From Gammaproteobacteria bacterium (GTDB lineage Bacteria; Pseudomonadota; Gammaproteobacteria; SZUA-152): DNA of 7,134 nucleotides. Position numbers and translations under genes: made by a program. The stretch lies in the NCBI GenBank assembly GCA_030613605.1, contig JAUWLO010000103.1, positions 1-7,134 of the forward strand. Reading direction: 5' to 3'. Positions 1 through 6,940 of the stretch are shown here, in pieces. The notes below the pieces were generated by a model. That model was not told the origin of the DNA and did not search any database. It saw only the letters and a list, made by a program, of their open reading frames with translations. Each line of letters starts with the position of its first letter. Position 1 is the stretch's first letter.

Positions 1-1071
1 TTTTATGCCCGGCACCCGGCGGCAGCCATACAATGAACCCGATTTAAAATACACCGCCGCGTTATTCAACGCGGGGTGTGAGGCATAACGAATACGTTTT
101 TGCGTTATGTATATCAGACGTTTGATCTCTCGACTTGAGAATGTGTCCACCACCTTGCCTTGTTCCAGATGCAGCAGAAAACGCATCAATTCACGCGTGG
201 TGGCATAACTACGTAATCCCGGTACCCGACGTTTACCCTCACGGGTGAAGAATTTTCCCTGACGAATTCTTTTTGTATTCAGGCCGCTGCCGTTTACTCC
301 TCGTTGCATTGCTTCGGCGAGGAGTCTCCCCAGCTTAGTTTTCAATGTTTCTCGGTAAAACGCATTGGCTTCAGATTCTGGTACGGGATAACGTTTGCCA
401 AATTGTTTCAATAACAACAGATGTTTCATCACCATGGACGTCGCCGCATTGGAACTGGCCGATAACATCCAATCCAGGTAGGTCCATAGGTTGGCTGTAT
501 CACCTTCTTTCAGGGGACGATAAATCAAGCGCTGGCGTTTTGCATTCCAGAAGGGCACATCGTGTTCGTCATAACGAATAAACTTATCCGCCACGATCAT
601 GCTGTTACGCAGTATCCGTTCACGCGCTGCAATATCATTTGGATAGACATCGGCTAGCGCTTTAAATAATGCTGCGGCTACTACAAGTTTGCCGACACTG
701 CCTGGACTGAACTCCTGGCCAGCACGGTGTTCTGCGTAACGCGGTAGATCCGGCTGCGTCAGATCCAGCACGCTAATCGTGTACTTGTCGGCGTTTTTAC
801 CCAGCCAGGCAAGCACATCTTTCTTGAATTGCTTATCAACAGATGGCAGAGTCAAAGTTGGATTAGCCTGCAGTCGAAGATCAACCTGTTCGGTTTTTAG
901 CAGCGCACCTTTCTCCAGGCGCAGGCCGCGGATCTTGCCTTCCTGAACCAGTCGGTAGCCTTCTAATCGGCTTATGCCTGTGTGGCGATCACCATCCAGG
1001 GGATAAGCGTAGGCAGCGGCAGTATTTAGCAACAAGGGAAGAAGCACTAGATAGGAGGAAATGCGTATCAT
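1..1071 (-). CDS. Exported serine hydrolase of the beta-lactamase/PBP fold, C-terminus cut by window edge
   Basis: The reading frame is open from an ATG at 1071 to base 1 (357 codons, no stop), so the C-terminus lies outside the window. Residues 1-22 look like a Sec signal peptide: a short basic start (MIR), a leucine-rich core and an A-Y-A site before Tyr23. The three serine-acyltransferase motifs appear in order: S125-V-G-K128 (SxxK, nucleophile Ser125), S206-S-N208 (SxN, SDN-like) and K343-S-G345 (KTG-like, followed by S-L-Y-G-C). This places it in the class A beta-lactamase/transpeptidase-like superfamily, acting in the periplasm. It need not be a true beta-lactamase: the 135-residue distance from SxN to KSG is longer than in class A enzymes and I could not assign the Glu166 general base. 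It starts 3 bp after the stop of the dikinase-like gene and has no strong Shine-Dalgarno of its own, which suggests translational coupling. Substrate unknown; a peptidoglycan peptide or an ester is possible. Fold call fairly sure, function unsure. Confidence 0.75.
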   Translation of the reverse strand, partial: MIRISSYLVLLPLLLNTAAAYAYPLDGDRHTGISRLEGYRLVQEGKIRGLRLEKGALLKTEQVDLRLQANPTLTLPSVDKQFKKDVLAWLGKNADKYTISVLDLTQPDLPRYAEHRAGQEFSPGSVGKLVVAAALFKALADVYPNDIAARERILRNSMIVADKFIRYDEHDVPFWNAKRQRLIYRPLKEGDTANLWTYLDWMLSASSNAATSMVMKHLLLLKQFGKRYPVPESEANAFYRETLKTKLGRLLAEAMQRGVNGSGLNTKRIRQGKFFTREGKRRVPGLRSYATTRELMRFLLHLEQGKVVDTFSSREIKRLIYITQKRIRYASHPALNNAAVYFKSGSLYGCRRVPGIK

Positions 1072-1074
1072 TGT

Positions 1075-4020
1075 TTATTTTGCCTGATTCATTATGCCGG
1101 ATTTATTTTCCGGGATTGCATCCAGATCAATTATTTGTTGTGAGGTGCTTGTTAAGTTTATATCCAATAGATTCAGATAACGACTGCGTTTGGCGCGCTG
1201 GCTTTGCAGGTAAGGACGAACCTGAAACAACATCAACTTGTTTTTGTAAAAACCGAATTCCACATCCAACGGGGCCAACTGGTCTTGATCGTTTAACAAT
1301 CGAATGCGCTTGGGTAACTCCTTGCCCAGTTGTCGCAGCTGGGCAATTTCATCATTTGTCAGCACTGCATCGTTGCTGGATGCTGGCAGCTTTTTCAGAC
1401 CACCTTGTGTCGTTACAATACGTCGATAGGAGGAGGTGGCTTCAGCCAACAGGCGTATCTTTCCGGTGTAAGCATTGATACGTAGTTCCTCTGCAGCTTG
1501 TCCGGCTACCGCACCACCCACACCCTCATTCACCGCCACTGAATACTCACTGTGTCGACCAGATTCTACATCCATGGTCACCATGACCCCGGATTTTTCG
1601 ACCGGCACAGTGCGCATTAATAAAATAGAACTATAGACATGCTCCGGTTGATCCATGCGTTGTTGGCGCCAGGCGTAAGCCCGATCGGTGAAGGGTGATG
1701 CCCAGACTCGGGCAATAGCCTCAAGTACATTATCAAAGCCAACCACATTAGGCACCGTGAGATTGAGTCCTGCGCCGGTAAAACCGGGGAGATCTTCCAG
1801 ATTGGTATCGCTGCGTACAAACACGGCATAGCTGCCATCTTTTCCGAACACCTGGTGCATGGCATTTTTTAAGCGTCGACGGAAATCCGAGCCTGGGTCT
1901 GCAGTCGTAATCCAGTTTTTCAGTTTACGGAGAAATGCCCGTCTGGCGCGTTGCTGTACTTTTGGTTTGTTCGTAAGTGCTTTAATGATCCGATACTGAT
2001 CCTGTATCCAGGAATACACCGATTGATGCTGGCCTTCCATGTTTTGCTCGAGCAGTTGGCGGAAAACACCAAAGGGAATGGCTAGACCATCGGCCACGGC
2101 ACCCGGGAAATGATACTTGAGTTCGCCGAGATTGGCTGCCTTCGGACCTACTATCCGACCGGCATCGGTGGTACGCAGGCGATCAAGGGAAACAAAGTCT
2201 CGTGATCCCAAGTCCAGTTTTTTCAGGTTCGGGCTGATTAGTGCTACAGGTATTGCGGCCTCGCGATTAAAAATCTCATCCCAATGTTGGCCGTCCTCAT
2301 CCAGTTGCACAGAACCCGCAGGGCTCACGGCCAGAACCACTCGCTTGTTTGCCCTTACTTTGAATTGTGGTAACAGCGTATTGTCTACCACAACTTTAGG
2401 TATTCCAAGGTTATTTGCAAGGATCTGTAGATGGGAGAGGGCGTTGCCTTCTTCGAGTGTCAGGATACCTGCAACAGGTGGTAACTTGGCAATAGTAGCA
2501 GGTAGCAAGTAGATCCCATCAGGTTTGAATTTGGTCGTATCAATTCTTTTTGCCGGAAATCGCAGTATCCCCCGCCCTAGTCCCGGGTTGAGTGCGCGAA
2601 GTCCCGTGCCGATCGTTTTGCCGAATAGTTGATGGCGGAGTCCAGCCTGTCGGTTGGCATCCTGCATTAACGAATCAAGCACTCGCGTGTAAACCAATAA
2701 CGGGCCTTCACGCAATTTTTCAGGCACGAAGCGATGGATCTTTGGTTCGATGCGGCCGAGGTGATCAATACTGTTGCCAAAATGAAACTGCATCCAGCGA
2801 TTTGTCCAGGAGGGGACGCGCGAGAGAAAACGTAATTCTTCCCGATAAACTGATAACGTCAGGTTTGGTTTATTTAATTTAGCGAGGCTGTCCTGAATTG
2901 CGTTCCACTGCCGCTTGGAAATAAGCCCGGTCCCGTATAACGCTTTGCTTGTATCTGCCAACCAGTTGAGTCTTGCTCTACGACTGTAGGATGGCAATTG
3001 CCTCAGCAACCTGTTTCCAGTAGTAAAAGCAGTGAGTTCCAACATCAGGCTAACATCGAGCACTGCTAATTGGTGGCTGGTATCTCTGATCGTAGCAAGC
3101 TGATCACGCAGCAACATTAGTAGTTGACTGCTTAGGCGAAAACGGTGACTAGCATGATCTGTATGGTCGGCCAGTTGCGTGGTGTATTGTTGTAATTTAC
3201 GGGTAAAATCTGGGCTTTGCACACTTTTTGATAATGCAATGAGGTGATCGGTGACATTGAATTTTTTGTACAAATCGTCAATGGCTACCGCCAGGCGTTC
3301 GTATTTGGCTGGGTGGTTTTTGTTGTGGCTGCTGATGTAATCCCGTACCCGTTGTGCATCCGATGGATCTGGTTGGGAATGGATCTTGTTACGCAGGAAC
3401 ATGAACTGGGTATCAAGTTCTGAAAGAGTTGTGGAGAGTTGACGCACCTCGGTCACCGAGAGTGAGGGTTGTCCATGTGGCAAAAAACGCGCCGCTTCGC
3501 GCATTATCATGAACTCTTGCTTTACCTTCTTTGGTCCCGCAAGCAGAGCCAGTAAAAACTGGCGTCCGCTCCTGTTGTCATCTTCGCCTTGCAAGGCGCC
3601 ACGATAATGCCGCGCACCGCGAAATATCCAGCCATCATCTATTTCGATAAGGAATCGCTCGAGCAGTATTTGTTTGAGGATTGCGTGATCGTTGTCGGTC
3701 TTTACCAGGTCAGTCGCATTAATCTGGGCCAGTACATTGGCAACATAAAATCCGGTTGAGCGTAGTACCTGTATATGTTCATTCCATTCGCCATGTTGTC
3801 TGCCGCCACCATGTGATTTACACGCAAAAGGTTCTGGGGGCAAAATGGTACCATCGTTGCAGAACCAGCGAATGCGCGCAAACGGTCCCTTTGCTGAGTC
3901 TTTCATGTCTTGCAGCCAACGAGAAAGCATTTGTGTATCGTGCGCATTTTGCGCAACAGCCAGCGTGCCATAGAGTAGCGGTAAGATAACGAGTGATATC
4001 TTCAGCATCGCAGAGAGCAT
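1075..4020 (-). CDS. Exported dikinase-like protein: unknown N-terminal half, phosphohistidine swivel domain, C-terminal PPDK-type ATP-grasp domain
   Basis: 981 residues. Residues 1-23 form a Sec-type signal peptide (hydrophobic core, A-V-A before Gln24) with no lipobox Cys, so a soluble periplasmic protein is predicted. Residues 24 to about 495 match no family I recognise; they are mostly helical in character, with a C54/C67/H70-GGG-RQHGEW segment near the start. Residues about 500-575 are a PEP-utiliser swivel (His) domain with GNALSH530 and NNLGIPKVVV; His530 is the likely phosphoryl carrier. Residues about 620-937 are a PPDK_N/PEP-synthase ATP-grasp domain: GPKAANLGEL (625-634, Lys627), VRSDTNLEDLPG (735-746, Arg736), DVEFGF (919-924) and FQVRP (932-936). 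No PEP/pyruvate TIM barrel is present. Family knowledge: ATP-grasp phosphorylates the histidine, which passes phosphate to an acceptor; His-before-ATP order is that of glucan water dikinases. Acceptor unknown. The start at 4020 is chosen because AAGGA lies 7 bp upstream; an ATG at codon 5 has no such site. Two expected ATP-site residues are replaced (Met816, Gly836). Confidence 0.75.
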   Translation of the reverse strand: MLSAMLKISLVILPLLYGTLAVAQNAHDTQMLSRWLQDMKDSAKGPFARIRWFCNDGTILPPEPFACKSHGGGRQHGEWNEHIQVLRSTGFYVANVLAQINATDLVKTDNDHAILKQILLERFLIEIDDGWIFRGARHYRGALQGEDDNRSGRQFLLALLAGPKKVKQEFMIMREAARFLPHGQPSLSVTEVRQLSTTLSELDTQFMFLRNKIHSQPDPSDAQRVRDYISSHNKNHPAKYERLAVAIDDLYKKFNVTDHLIALSKSVQSPDFTRKLQQYTTQLADHTDHASHRFRLSSQLLMLLRDQLATIRDTSHQLAVLDVSLMLELTAFTTGNRLLRQLPSYSRRARLNWLADTSKALYGTGLISKRQWNAIQDSLAKLNKPNLTLSVYREELRFLSRVPSWTNRWMQFHFGNSIDHLGRIEPKIHRFVPEKLREGPLLVYTRVLDSLMQDANRQAGLRHQLFGKTIGTGLRALNPGLGRGILRFPAKRIDTTKFKPDGIYLLPATIAKLPPVAGILTLEEGNALSHLQILANNLGIPKVVVDNTLLPQFKVRANKRVVLAVSPAGSVQLDEDGQHWDEIFNREAAIPVALISPNLKKLDLGSRDFVSLDRLRTTDAGRIVGPKAANLGELKYHFPGAVADGLAIPFGVFRQLLEQNMEGQHQSVYSWIQDQYRIIKALTNKPKVQQRARRAFLRKLKNWITTADPGSDFRRRLKNAMHQVFGKDGSYAVFVRSDTNLEDLPGFTGAGLNLTVPNVVGFDNVLEAIARVWASPFTDRAYAWRQQRMDQPEHVYSSILLMRTVPVEKSGVMVTMDVESGRHSEYSVAVNEGVGGAVAGQAAEELRINAYTGKIRLLAEATSSYRRIVTTQGGLKKLPASSNDAVLTNDEIAQLRQLGKELPKRIRLLNDQDQLAPLDVEFGFYKNKLMLFQVRPYLQSQRAKRSRYLNLLDINLTSTSQQIIDLDAIPENKSGIMNQAK

Positions 4021-4027
4021 AATGCAG

Positions 4028-4032
4028 TCCTT
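4028..4032 (-). promoter_or_regulatory. Shine-Dalgarno site of the dikinase-like gene
   Basis: On the minus strand AAGGA is followed by seven bases (CTGCATT) and then the ATG at 4020. This is a good ribosome-binding site at normal spacing. It decides the start: the alternative ATG four codons later would be about 19 bases away. Seen directly. Confidence 0.8.
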
Positions 4033-4040
4033 GAATATTA

Positions 4041-4065
4041 TTGCACACCGGCAAGAAGTGTGTAA
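4041..4065. promoter_or_regulatory. Operator-like imperfect dyad in the leader of the dikinase-like gene
   Basis: On the plus strand TTGCACAC (4041-4048) and GTGTGTAA (4058-4065) are inverted copies with one mismatch (7 of 8 pairs) around a 9-base centre. It ends 20 bp before the ATG, just upstream of the Shine-Dalgarno site. A TTTACA-like -35 and an AATAAT-like -10 on the minus strand overlap it at about 18-bp spacing, so it could be a repressor site or a 5'-leader hairpin. The dyad is seen; its function and the promoter assignment are inferences with low confidence. Confidence 0.3.
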
Positions 4066-4311
4066 AAAGTTAAAAAAATTCTTTACCCTATTTATAATCC
4101 GGGACTCTTTTATGAATTGTATATCTAATGCATCATTCGTAAAAGAATTTAGCGCTGAGTAATTAAATTACAAACGAAAAATTAATGGTTTATTAAACAG
4201 TGGACATAAAATTAATTACCACGGATGTTGAAACCGTCGACCGGCTATTTAATAGGTGATGATCTTATTTGACGAATAGCAGCTACTGGCCGAAAGCTAA
4301 CATTAAATTTA

Positions 4312-6006
4312 TTAATCTAATTCTTTAATCATTTCTTCACGCATTTTGAATTTTTGTACTTTCCCCGTCACTGTCATGGGAAATGTTTCAACAAAACGAA
4401 TATATTTTGGAATTTTGAAGTGGGCGATTTCTTCTTTACAAAACTCACGTATCTCATCTTCAGTTGCAGATTCTCCGCTGTGTAGTGCTATCCACGCGGC
4501 AACCTGTTCACCATAAAATTCATCTGGGACTCCAAAGACAGCAACTTCAGCCACCTTAGGATGAGTAAATATAAAATCTTCTATTTCACGTGGATAAATA
4601 TTTTCTCCCCCACGAATAATCATTTCTTTTCGTCGACCGGTAATTTGTACATAACCGTATTCATCCATAGTGCCGAGATCACCAGAGAACAACCAACCTG
4701 ATTCATCAACTGTTTCTGCTGTTTTCTCTGCTTGTCCATAATAACCACGCATGATGTGGTAACCACGGAAACAGATTTCACCAATTTCACCTAAAGGCAC
4801 AGTAGCACCGGTATCGGTATTTATTATTTTTACTTCCTGATGAGGAAGGTTGTGACCCACTGTATTAATACGTCGTTCAAAACTATCGTCTCGTGTTGTT
4901 AGATGAGTAAGCGGTGAAGCTTCTGTTTCACCATAACCGATCAATATTTCACTACAGTGCATGTCTGTAATCACCCGCTTCATAAGTTCAGGTGGGCAGG
5001 GTGCGCCGGCCATGATGCCGGTACGTAAACTCGAAAGATCATATTTATCAAAGTCTTTATACTCCAGCTGAGCAATAAACATCGTGGGTACCCCATGAAC
5101 CGCCGTACATTTTTCTTCTGCGACAGCTTGAAGGACTTTTTCTGCATCAAAGTGTTCACTGCTAATTACCAGGCAAGCGCCTACAGAGAAACAGAGTAAG
5201 TTAGCCAGTACCATACCAAAACAATGGTAAAAGGGAACGGGTACAACCAATCTATCTTTCTCAGTAAAGTACATCGCCTGAGCCGAGAACCAGGCATTAT
5301 TTAAAATATTATGATGAGTGAGCATCACTGCTTTGGGGAAACCAGTCGTACCGGATGTGTACTGAATGTTGATGACATCATCACGATCCAGTTTTAAGCT
5401 TTGTTCATCCAATTCTTGTTGGCTAATAGTCTCTGCCGCATGAATGACTTCTTGCCAACTGGTAAAGCCAGGAGCGGGTGTTTCAGTATGTAAAGGGTCA
5501 GCAGGATTATAAACAATAACGCGATGCAAATTAGGTAATGCCTTTGATGTGAATTCAGTATTGTTACCTTTTAATTCCGGAATGAGTTCTTGCAACATTC
5601 CGACATAATCACTGTTTCTAAAACGGGGAATAACAAACAAGCCTTGTACTTCCGACCGCTCCAGTGCGTAAGCCAGTTCTTTGGGACGATAGGCTGGGTT
5701 GATATTAACCAGGATGGCACCGATGCGTGCCGTGGCCATTTGTACCAGTAACCATTCAATATTATTGGTTGACCAGACACCAATACGATCGCCATGTTTA
5801 AAGCCCAAGCCTAATAGTCCTCTGGCAAGTTCATCTGTTGCATTTGAGAATGCTTGATAAGTTAGACGCCTTTGTTGAGGTAATGAGACAACTGCTTCCT
5901 GTTCAGGAAACTGATTAACTATCGATAAGAACAATTCAGGTATGGTTTGGCCGAGTAAGGGAGTTTCCCCGCCACGATGAAAATAACTTGTTGTTTGTTT
6001 AGTCAT
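4312..6006 (-). CDS. AMP-forming acyl-CoA synthetase (ACSF2/FadD-like fatty acid-CoA ligase)
   Basis: 564 residues, full length for the family. It activates a carboxylic acid with ATP to an acyl-adenylate and then transfers it to CoA, in the cytoplasm. All adenylate-forming motifs are intact: P-loop YTSGTTGFPK (216-225), VPFYHCFG (257-264), GYGETEASP (357-365), the SGDLG aspartate (Asp443), the hinge region GRRKEMIIRGGENIYP (457-472) and the C-terminal catalytic lysine in MTVTGKVQKFK (Lys549). The overall sequence, including the NPAYRPKEL segment and the IAHFKIPKYI tail, closely recalls ACSF2-type medium-chain acyl-CoA synthetases. Chain length cannot be read from sequence; medium- or branched-chain acids are plausible. 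It starts 3 bp after the porB-like stop without a clear ribosome-binding site, indicating coupled translation as last gene of the operon. Its association with a 2-oxoacid oxidoreductase suggests it supplies, or shares, that enzyme's acyl-CoA. Family very sure; substrate unsure. Confidence 0.95.
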   Translation of the reverse strand: MTKQTTSYFHRGGETPLLGQTIPELFLSIVNQFPEQEAVVSLPQQRRLTYQAFSNATDELARGLLGLGFKHGDRIGVWSTNNIEWLLVQMATARIGAILVNINPAYRPKELAYALERSEVQGLFVIPRFRNSDYVGMLQELIPELKGNNTEFTSKALPNLHRVIVYNPADPLHTETPAPGFTSWQEVIHAAETISQQELDEQSLKLDRDDVINIQYTSGTTGFPKAVMLTHHNILNNAWFSAQAMYFTEKDRLVVPVPFYHCFGMVLANLLCFSVGACLVISSEHFDAEKVLQAVAEEKCTAVHGVPTMFIAQLEYKDFDKYDLSSLRTGIMAGAPCPPELMKRVITDMHCSEILIGYGETEASPLTHLTTRDDSFERRINTVGHNLPHQEVKIINTDTGATVPLGEIGEICFRGYHIMRGYYGQAEKTAETVDESGWLFSGDLGTMDEYGYVQITGRRKEMIIRGGENIYPREIEDFIFTHPKVAEVAVFGVPDEFYGEQVAAWIALHSGESATEDEIREFCKEEIAHFKIPKYIRFVETFPMTVTGKVQKFKMREEMIKELD

Positions 6007-6009
6007 TAT

Positions 6010-6936
6010 TTATTCAGTAACGTTATCCCAGTAAGCATCAATACGTGCCTGAATTTCAGCGATGCCTTGTTCATCACGTTTGGGATGAAACAAATGTTTG
6101 AAACGTCCCTGTAGTTTTAAATAATCTTCTACAGGTTTTCGTTGTTTAGGTATTTTTGTATGTATGACTTTGCCATCAATATATTCCTTGAGTGGCCAAA
6201 CCCCGGTTTGTACTGCAAGGCGTCCAATCTCTACACTGAGTTGTGGATCATAGTCCCAACCGGGTGGGCAAGGTGCGAGTGAAATTAACATGCGAGGTCC
6301 TTTCATGGCTCGTAGCTTTTCTATTTTTTTAGCAAGGTCGAGTGGTTCAGAAGCAATGATGGTTGCGACATAAGTTGGGTTGTGTGCCGCCCAGATAGAA
6401 AACAGATCTTTTTTAAAGCCAGGATAACCATGTGAACCTTTGCTGGTAGAAGTTATAGCGGCATGTGGGGTTGCGGCAGAATATTGTTGACCGGTATTAC
6501 CATAACCTTCGTTGTCATAACAAAGATAAATAAAATTAAGATTACGATCCATTGCTCCCGATGTAGCAGATAGTCCCATGCCATAAGCTGAACCATCACC
6601 GGTGATGACAACCACTTCCATGTTTTCATCTTCAGAGAGTTTTTTCTTTTTAATTAAAATATCCATTGCGTCACGTACGCCTTGCGCACCCGCGGGTGCT
6701 GATGCCATTGCCGTATAAAGCCAGCCACCGCGAAATGGGGTAAATGGATAAACAGAGAGTAATGTCATACAACCTGCTGCATTAACAAATACCGTTTTTT
6801 CACCAAGGATATCGTACATGTTATGAAGTGCTTCCAGACCACCACAGCCTGCACACATCGGTGTACCGGTGCCTAACAGGTGAGAAGATGGCATGTCTTT
6901 CATTCGATGAAAATGAACGAGTGTTTGCGTGCTCAT
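6010..6936 (-). CDS. porB: 2-oxoacid (pyruvate-type):ferredoxin oxidoreductase, beta subunit
   Basis: 308 residues, typical length for the beta subunit of pyruvate:ferredoxin oxidoreductase and relatives. It binds thiamine diphosphate and a 4Fe-4S cluster and, with the alpha subunit encoded just upstream, converts 2-oxoacid plus CoA to acyl-CoA, CO2 and reduced ferredoxin, reversibly, in the cytoplasm. Visible signs: C28-A-G-C31-G-G, NAAGC56 and APC223PPGW supply the four expected cluster cysteines; GDG (113-115) followed by YDNEGYGNTG (140-149) is the ThDP/Mg2+ motif. The usual NEAYMNTG..R-S-S-A-T-P stretch is here NEGYGNTGQQYSAATP, so the substrate may differ from pyruvate; the symbol is given for family only. 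Start at 6936 is supported by AGAGAG nine bases upstream. It lies 4 bp after the alpha stop and 3 bp before the acyl-CoA synthetase. Family very sure, exact 2-oxoacid unsure. Confidence 0.93.
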   Translation of the reverse strand: MSTQTLVHFHRMKDMPSSHLLGTGTPMCAGCGGLEALHNMYDILGEKTVFVNAAGCMTLLSVYPFTPFRGGWLYTAMASAPAGAQGVRDAMDILIKKKKLSEDENMEVVVITGDGSAYGMGLSATSGAMDRNLNFIYLCYDNEGYGNTGQQYSAATPHAAITSTSKGSHGYPGFKKDLFSIWAAHNPTYVATIIASEPLDLAKKIEKLRAMKGPRMLISLAPCPPGWDYDPQLSVEIGRLAVQTGVWPLKEYIDGKVIHTKIPKQRKPVEDYLKLQGRFKHLFHPKRDEQGIAEIQARIDAYWDNVTE

Positions 6937-6940
6937 ATTT

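Larger units (their letters stand above)
4021..4311. other. AT-rich intergenic region between the two gene groups
   Basis: Both neighbours are on the minus strand, so this stretch carries the end of the acyl-CoA synthetase transcript and the start of the dikinase-like transcript. No open reading frame beyond a few codons is present. Several TA-rich hexamers could serve as a -10 element on the minus strand (for example TATAAA within 4090-4098), but none has a clear -35 partner. Weak inverted repeats (for example ACGG/CCGT around 4221-4240) lack a following T-run, so no Rho-independent terminator is called. Apart from the dyad near 4053 and the ribosome-binding site, nothing specific can be supported. 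Confidence 0.7.

Noticed and set aside
345..581. Plus-strand open frame of 78 codons
   Set aside because: Antisense to the serine hydrolase gene, over the region holding its SSN motif; no ribosome-binding site or recognisable domain.
1052..1087. Strong plus-strand Shine-Dalgarno-like TAGGAGGA followed by an ATG at 1061
   Set aside because: The frame stops after eight codons, and the site falls inside the signal-peptide codons of the minus-strand serine hydrolase gene; judged chance.
1097..1113. Small inverted repeat CCGGA/TCCGG with a 7-base loop just before the serine hydrolase start
   Set aside because: Only five pairs, lies in coding sequence and has no T-run, so it is not a terminator; an effect on translation of the next gene is possible but unsupported.
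1071..1478. Plus-strand open frame of 135 codons over the end of the dikinase-like gene
   Set aside because: It lies antisense within a well-supported coding region that shows conserved motifs, and its translation resembles no protein.
2117..2512. Plus-strand open frame of 131 codons
   Set aside because: Antisense to the swivel/ATP-grasp region of the 981-residue protein; low-complexity Arg/Ser-rich translation typical of a shadow frame.
1075..4020. Annotation as phosphoenolpyruvate synthase, PPDK or rifampicin phosphotransferase
   Set aside because: The order of domains is wrong for all three, there is no PEP/pyruvate or rifampicin-binding domain, and the protein carries a signal peptide.
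4214..4311. Possible terminator hairpins after the acyl-CoA synthetase gene
   Set aside because: The stems found are four bases or shorter and are not followed by a T-run on the minus strand.
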